A DNA stretch of 64,000 bases from Caulobacteraceae bacterium. GTDB taxonomy: Bacteria; Pseudomonadota; Alphaproteobacteria; Caulobacterales; Aquidulcibacteraceae. The notes beneath the pieces are model-generated. The model searched no databases, had not been told where the DNA came from, and was given only the letters and a program-made list of their open reading frames with translations. A program made the position numbers and the translations under genes. This document shows, piece by piece, positions 59,699 to 64,000 of the stretch (positions are counted from its first letter, which is position 1; every line of letters starts with the position of its first letter). Location of the stretch: NCBI GenBank assembly GCA_016703335.1, contig JADJCG010000003.1, positions 62,001 through 126,000 on the forward strand, given 5' to 3'.

Positions 59699-60789
59699 GC
59701 GAGTTCTCCGCTGTTCAAGCGGGGCTCAACGCGTTTCGACGCCGCGAGCGCCACTTTGTGCTGACCGGCGCCACTTTCGGTTATCTCATCGGCTCGTGTC
59801 TCATCGGTGCGGCGTTCGTCGCGGCCGCGTGGCCGGCGCTTTCGGAATTGATCAGTTGGTATGGTAGCGTTTTCCACGCCGCTCAGAACGGATCAACGCC
59901 TCCAGACCCGTCTTTGGATATGTTTCGCGCCGTCGCGCCATGGTACGGCGGCTTCGTTCTTTTGACGCTGATTTGGACGGCTGTGTATGAAGCGGCTTGC
60001 CTGCGCTGGATGGTGCGTGGCGAGACGGGCGGAGTGCTTGGTCTGTCCTTGAACAGCGACACCGTTAGGGTGTTTTTCACGTACCTGCTTTGGTTTGTGA
60101 TGTTGCTGGCGTTCCTGACCGGCGTGGGTGCGTTTTACGCCGGCTTGATTGCGGTCAACGCATCCGTGCCGGCGCTGCGGACCGTGATGATCATCGTTGG
60201 TGCGTTGGCGCCGCTTGGTCTTATTGCGCTGTTGCTTTGGGTCGCCACACGCCTTTCACCTGCAGCGGCGATGAGCGTGGCACGCCGCAAGTTTGCGTTC
60301 TTCTCGGCGTGGGGCGCGACGCGCGAAAAATTTTGGGACTTGCTCGGCGCGTTTTTCATTATCCTCGCCGTCTACATCGCGGTTAGCGCTATTGCGCAAG
60401 CGCTCGTGCGCGTGCCGCTGATGCAGGCGATCTATCCGGTGATGACGCAGGCAATGCACGACGCGGATTTCGCAAGCATCATGTCTCGGTTCGGTGAGGT
60501 CTTTGCTTCGCCGCTCATTGCCGCGGTACTCAGTGCTTACGTCGTTCTGACGATTGTCCTGTCGGCCCTGGTGCGATTGGCGTGGTTCGGCGTGAACGCC
60601 TATGCAGTCGCGGCGAGCGGAGAGGCCGATGCGGTGAACGCGGCTCCAGGGCCGCAGGGTGCTCCGCCTCCTGAGCAATCACCGCCGGCCCCGCAAGGTC
60701 TGGCGACCGCAGCAGCGCCGATCACTGAACGTGCGCAGGCATTGGAGACGCCGCCACCTGAGCAGGCTCCGACCTCCTGTTCGGCGTGA
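59695..60789 (+). CDS. multi-pass membrane protein, paralog array member 2
   Basis: 364 residues from ATG 59695 (MSEFSAVQAGLNAFRRRERH). It carries the shared core YEAACLRWMVRGETGGVLGL and NSDTVRVFFTYLLWFVM and the tail FGVNAYAVAASGEADAV. After this it has an extra 60-residue Pro/Ala/Gln tail (PGPQGAPPPEQSPPAPQGLA) ending PPEQAPTSCSA. The last five residues overlap, in another frame, a stray copy of the family tail (see 60762-60848), so the real C-terminus is doubtful. Confidence 0.75.
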   Translation: MSEFSAVQAGLNAFRRRERHFVLTGATFGYLIGSCLIGAAFVAAAWPALSELISWYGSVFHAAQNGSTPPDPSLDMFRAVAPWYGGFVLLTLIWTAVYEAACLRWMVRGETGGVLGLSLNSDTVRVFFTYLLWFVMLLAFLTGVGAFYAGLIAVNASVPALRTVMIIVGALAPLGLIALLLWVATRLSPAAAMSVARRKFAFFSAWGATREKFWDLLGAFFIILAVYIAVSAIAQALVRVPLMQAIYPVMTQAMHDADFASIMSRFGEVFASPLIAAVLSAYVVLTIVLSALVRLAWFGVNAYAVAASGEADAVNAAPGPQGAPPPEQSPPAPQGLATAAAPITERAQALETPPPEQAPTSCSA

Positions 60790-60848
60790 ACGCGCGCGCG
60801 TTTGCGGCCGCGGCGGAAGCTGGCGACGTGGAGCGCGCGGCGTCGTGA
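60762..60848 (+). pseudogene. orphan C-terminal tail of a fourth paralog
   Basis: A short open frame, entered after a stop at 60759, reads LLFGVNARAFAAAAEAGDVE and RAAS before TGA 60846-60848. FGVNARA is the terminal motif of array members 1 and 3. Its TGA overlaps the GTG start of member 3, exactly the coupling seen between the other members. It therefore looks like the end of a real upstream gene whose body is missing, or of member 2 after a deletion. Confidence 0.6.
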
Positions 60849-61762
60849 GCGAGCCGCTAAAAGCGACGTTGTTCGCGCTGCAAAAGCGCGAGCGTGGCGG
60901 TGTACTGCTGGGCGCCTTTGTCTGTTTCGTGCTGATGAGCGCCGTTCTGCTGGGCGGACTGCTTGCGCTTATGCTTCCAGCGTTCGGCTTCGACTTTGGC
61001 AATCTCGGCGCGACGGCCCAGACGCCACCGAATCCAACGACTGCGTTATGGATCGTGCCGGTCGCGTTGGTCTGGACGTTTGCTTACTGCGTCCTGACCG
61101 CCTCATTCGAGGCAGCCTGCTTGCGCTGGATGATCCGTGGTGAGCGGCCTGGTCTATTCGGCATGACGCTCGATGAAGATACTTGGCGTGTTTACGGCAT
61201 CTATTGGATATGGCTGCTTTGTTACGCCGTCGCGTGGATCGGCTTCTTTATTTTGAACGGTCTGTTGTCGCGGTTGTTCTCCGACAATCAGATCGTGATC
61301 TGGGTTGGGTGGGCGATCTACGGCCTGTTGATCTTGGTAGCAGCGGCAGCGCTCGCGCCAGCGTCAGCGGTGTCGATTGCCGAACGCCGTCTGGTGTTTG
61401 GCGATGCGGCGCAGGCAACGGAGGATCATTTTGGTTCGTTGTTGGGTTCGTATGCACTTCTGTTCGGCGTGCAATGGCTGCTGAATTCAGGTTGGCCAGT
61501 GGTCTGGATGCTTTGGGCGCTGCGTGGAGATGTCGCTCAGTACTTCGAGAGTGCGAGTGATCCGATGTCGGCGTACACGGCCTATAATTCGGCAATGGCT
61601 GGGGCGATGAACTCGCCGGGCGCCATGCAGGTGTACTGGATCATCTCGGCGGCGACGCTTGTGGTGTCGTTGGTCTTTATGGTTCTGATCTATGGCGTCA
61701 ACGCGCGCGTCGCGCGCTTGGCGCTGGCCGAAGGGCGGATCGGCGCCGCGGCTAGCCCGTAG
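60845..61762 (+). CDS. multi-pass membrane protein, paralog array member 3
   Basis: 305 residues from GTG 60845 (MSEPLKATLFALQKRERGGV). Six hydrophobic helices with the shared FEAACLRWMIRGERPGLFGM and DEDTWRVYGIYWIWLLC core and the tail YGVNARVARLALAEGRIG. The frame is intact. It ends 11 bases into the convergent uvrA 3' region. As for its paralogs, function is unknown; conserved acidic and Arg residues beside the helices suggest a structural or transport role in the inner membrane. Confidence 0.78.
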   Translation: MSEPLKATLFALQKRERGGVLLGAFVCFVLMSAVLLGGLLALMLPAFGFDFGNLGATAQTPPNPTTALWIVPVALVWTFAYCVLTASFEAACLRWMIRGERPGLFGMTLDEDTWRVYGIYWIWLLCYAVAWIGFFILNGLLSRLFSDNQIVIWVGWAIYGLLILVAAAALAPASAVSIAERRLVFGDAAQATEDHFGSLLGSYALLFGVQWLLNSGWPVVWMLWALRGDVAQYFESASDPMSAYTAYNSAMAGAMNSPGAMQVYWIISAATLVVSLVFMVLIYGVNARVARLALAEGRIGAAASP

Positions 61763-64000
61763 CCGTTTTCTTGGCGTTGCGCTTTGTCGCTTTGGGCGCG
61801 CTTGCTTCCGCCGCGGCGGCTTTGAGCTTTGGCTTTTGCGCGGCGCCGCGTTCGCCGTGGCGCTTGAGGGCTTCGGCCAAGTAGCGCCCGGTGTGGCTGG
61901 CTTTGACTTTGGCCACATCTTCAGGCGTGCCGACCGCGACCATCTTGCCGCCGCCATCGCCGCCTTCGGGACCGAGATCCAAGATCCAGTCAGCGGTTTT
62001 GATGACGTCGAGATTGTGCTCGATGACGAGCACGGTGTTGCCGTTGTCGACCAGCTCGTGAAGCACTTCGAGGAGCTTCTTGGTGTCTTGGAAGTGCAAG
62101 CCGGTGGTCGGCTCATCGAGGATGTAAAGCGTGCGGCCGGTGGCGCGTTTGCTGAGCTCTTTGGAGAGCTTCACGCGTTGCGCTTCGCCGCCCGAGAGCG
62201 TCGTCGCTTGTTGGCCGATGTGCACGTAGCCGAGGCCGACGCGCTTTAGGGTTTCTAGTTTGTCGCGAATGCTCGGCACCGCGTTGAAGAGGTTGGCGCC
62301 TTCTTCGACGGTCATGTCGAGCACGTCGGAGATCGACTTGCCCTTGTAGAGGATTTCCAGCGTCTCGCGATTGTAGCGTTTGCCTTTGCAGGTATCGCAG
62401 GTGACGTAGACGTCCGGCAGGAAGTGCATCTCGATCTTGATGACGCCGTCGCCTTGGCACGCTTCGCAGCGGCCGCCTTTGACGTTGAATGAAAAGCGGC
62501 CGGGGCCGTAGCCACGCGCTTTGGACTCTGGAAGGCCGGCGTACCAATCGCGGATCGGCGTGAAGGCGCCGGTATACGTGGCGGGGTTTGAGCGCGGCGT
62601 GCGGCCGATCGGCGACTGATCGATGTCGATGATCTTATCGATGTGCTCGAGGCCTTCGATTTTGTCGTGCTCGGCCGGGAGATCGCCGGCCCCATGCCAA
62701 TTGCGGGCGACGGCTTTGTAGAGCGTCTCGACCACGAGCGTGGACTTACCGCCGCCGCTGACGCCGGTGACGCAGGTGAACACGCCGATGGGAATGTCGG
62801 CGTCGATGTTCTGCAGATTGTTGCCGCGCGCCCCGCGCACGCCGATGACGCGTTTGGTGATGCGGCGGCGTTTTTCCGGGATCGGGATTTCGCGGCGGCC
62901 GGTGAGATAGTCGCCGGTGATCGAATTTTTGTTTTTCTGAATCTGATCCGGCGTGCCTTCGGCGATGATGTTGCCGCCGTGAATGCCCGCGGCCGGCCCC
63001 ATGTCGATGACGTGGTCGGCGGTGAGGATGGCTTCTTCGTCGTGCTCAACCACCAACACCGAGTTGCCGAGATCGCGCAGGCGGATCAGGGTTTCGAGCA
63101 GGCGCGTGTTATCGCGCTGGTGCAGACCGATGCTGGGTTCATCGAGAACGTAGAGCACGCCGGTGAGGCCGGAGCCGATTTGTGAGGCGAGACGGATGCG
63201 CTGGCTTTCGCCGCCGCTCAAGGTGCCGGAGTTGCGGCCGAGGGAGAGATAATCGAGGCCGACATCGACGAGGAAGCGCAGGCGATCGTTGATCTCTTTG
63301 AGGATGCGGACGGCGATTTCTTTTTGTTTTGGCGTCAGCTGATCGTTAAGCGCCGCGAACCAATCGCGGGCGTTGCGGATCGACATGGTGGAGGCCGTCG
63401 CGATGTCGGTCATCGCGACTTTCACGGCGAGCGCTTCAGGCTTCAGACGCTTGCCTTCGCATGTTGGGCACGGCGCTTCGCTTTGGTACTTTTCGAGGTC
63501 TTCGCGCACCCAGGCGCTGTCGGTTTCTTTCCAGCGGCGCTCAAGGTTCGGAAGGACGCCTTCGAAATTCTTCGTCGTTTCGTAGCGGCGGACGCCGTCG
63601 TCATAGACGAACTTGATCGGGTCCTTGGTGCCGTGAAGGATCGCGGTGCGCAGCTCCTTCGGCAGCTCTTTCCACGGTGCGGTGATCTTGGCTTTGAAGT
63701 GCTTGGCGAGCGCTTCGAGGGTTTGCGCGTAGAGCGGCGACGGGCCTTTGGCCCAAGGCGCGACGGCGCCGTCCTTCAGCGTTTTGTCGTGATCGGGCAC
63801 GACCATGTCGGCGTCGAACTTGAGTTGCACGCCGAGGCCGTCGCACGCGGGGCACGCGCCGGCGGGATTGTTGAAGGAGAAAAGCCGCGGCTCGATTTCG
63901 GCAATGGTGAAGCCGGAGACGGGGCAGGCGAATTTCTGGCTGAAGATCAGGCGCTCTGGCTTGGCGGCCTTGTTCTTCAGCGTCGCCTTGCCGGTGGCGT
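61752..64000 (-). CDS. uvrA: excinuclease ABC subunit A, 5' end beyond window
   Basis: The frame is open to the right edge, covering about the last 748 residues. Zinc modules are seen in NPAGACPACDGLG, APCPTCEGKRLKPEAL and the C-terminal GGRCEACQGDGVIKIEMHFL with VTCDTCKGKRYN. The ABC motifs are LSGGESQRIRLASQIGSGL, VLYVLDEPSIGLHQRD, GVSGGGKSTLVVETLY, LSGGEAQRVKLSKEL and LYILDEPTTGLHFQD. UvrA scans DNA for bulky damage with UvrB. The Lys/Ala-rich tail ends KRNAKKTATG. No frameshift is seen. Confidence 0.97.
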   Translation of the reverse strand, partial: ATGKATLKNKAAKPERLIFSQKFACPVSGFTIAEIEPRLFSFNNPAGACPACDGLGVQLKFDADMVVPDHDKTLKDGAVAPWAKGPSPLYAQTLEALAKHFKAKITAPWKELPKELRTAILHGTKDPIKFVYDDGVRRYETTKNFEGVLPNLERRWKETDSAWVREDLEKYQSEAPCPTCEGKRLKPEALAVKVAMTDIATASTMSIRNARDWFAALNDQLTPKQKEIAVRILKEINDRLRFLVDVGLDYLSLGRNSGTLSGGESQRIRLASQIGSGLTGVLYVLDEPSIGLHQRDNTRLLETLIRLRDLGNSVLVVEHDEEAILTADHVIDMGPAAGIHGGNIIAEGTPDQIQKNKNSITGDYLTGRREIPIPEKRRRITKRVIGVRGARGNNLQNIDADIPIGVFTCVTGVSGGGKSTLVVETLYKAVARNWHGAGDLPAEHDKIEGLEHIDKIIDIDQSPIGRTPRSNPATYTGAFTPIRDWYAGLPESKARGYGPGRFSFNVKGGRCEACQGDGVIKIEMHFLPDVYVTCDTCKGKRYNRETLEILYKGKSISDVLDMTVEEGANLFNAVPSIRDKLETLKRVGLGYVHIGQQATTLSGGEAQRVKLSKELSKRATGRTLYILDEPTTGLHFQDTKKLLEVLHELVDNGNTVLVIEHNLDVIKTADWILDLGPEGGDGGGKMVAVGTPEDVAKVKASHTGRYLAEALKRHGERGAAQKPKLKAAAAEASAPKATKRNAKKTATG

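Overview
The window is GC-rich chromosomal DNA of an alphaproteobacterium, most likely a Caulobacterales/Hyphomonadaceae-type organism. This rests on a RegB/RegA (ActS/ActR) redox pair, a DUF2794 gene, an MtaB-FtsY-IspZ neighbourhood, a ccmABCDG haem-export operon beside aconitase, an intracellular PHA depolymerase, and the rpsP/rimM/trmD/rplS block. The genus is inference. I saw no tRNA, rRNA, CRISPR array, prophage or insertion sequence.

Layout: 1-6.2 kb holds cell-envelope genes (NamZ-type muramidase, acyltransferase) and a PAS hybrid histidine kinase. 6.3-13.1 kb is a redox/iron neighbourhood: RegA, RegB, a haem-type TonB receptor with a DUF6607 partner, a phosphodiester glycosidase and a Sco/SenC protein. 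13.3-22.5 kb has a PHA depolymerase, GFA protein, M48-like metallopeptidase, cytochrome b561, S9 peptidase, class A PBP, Bax-inhibitor-1 protein and DUF2794. 22.6-27.2 kb has a candidate structured RNA and then a Gld-like ABC module with GldG-like and DUF4340 subunits. 27.2-34.7 kb has DUF1223, acnA, DUF4349 and ccmABCDG. 34.7-44.6 kb has a MarR regulator, ispZ, a cyclophilin, ftsY, mtaB, rplS, two secreted unknowns, trmD, rimM, rpsP and ffh. FtsY and Ffh are the two SRP GTPases. 44.8-54.2 kb has two divergent 2OG-Fe(II) oxygenases, an L-2-hydroxyglutarate oxidase-like enzyme, a histidine kinase, OxyR and a carboxypeptidase. 54.4-64 kb has a prolyl oligopeptidase, dapF, a VOC protein, a tandem array of paralogous membrane proteins and uvrA, which runs off the right edge.

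The dominating oddity is sequence quality. About twenty genes, including essential ones (ftsY, class A PBP, ccmA/B/G), are split by single-base frameshifts that can be joined by eye. Two (gldF-like, ispZ) appear to lack about 70-80 internal codons. Two stretches (about 1505-1612 and 52905-53860) are almost pure G/C homopolymer. I treat these mainly as assembly or consensus faults and annotate the genes over their full reconstructed span. Genes such as acnA, ffh, rpsP, trmD, dapF, regA/regB and uvrA read cleanly.

The most interesting biology is the membrane-protein paralog array with an orphan C-terminal tail, the long Lys/Ala/Pro-rich leader in front of RimM, the structured RNA candidate near 22.65 kb, and the redox/haem gene neighbourhood.
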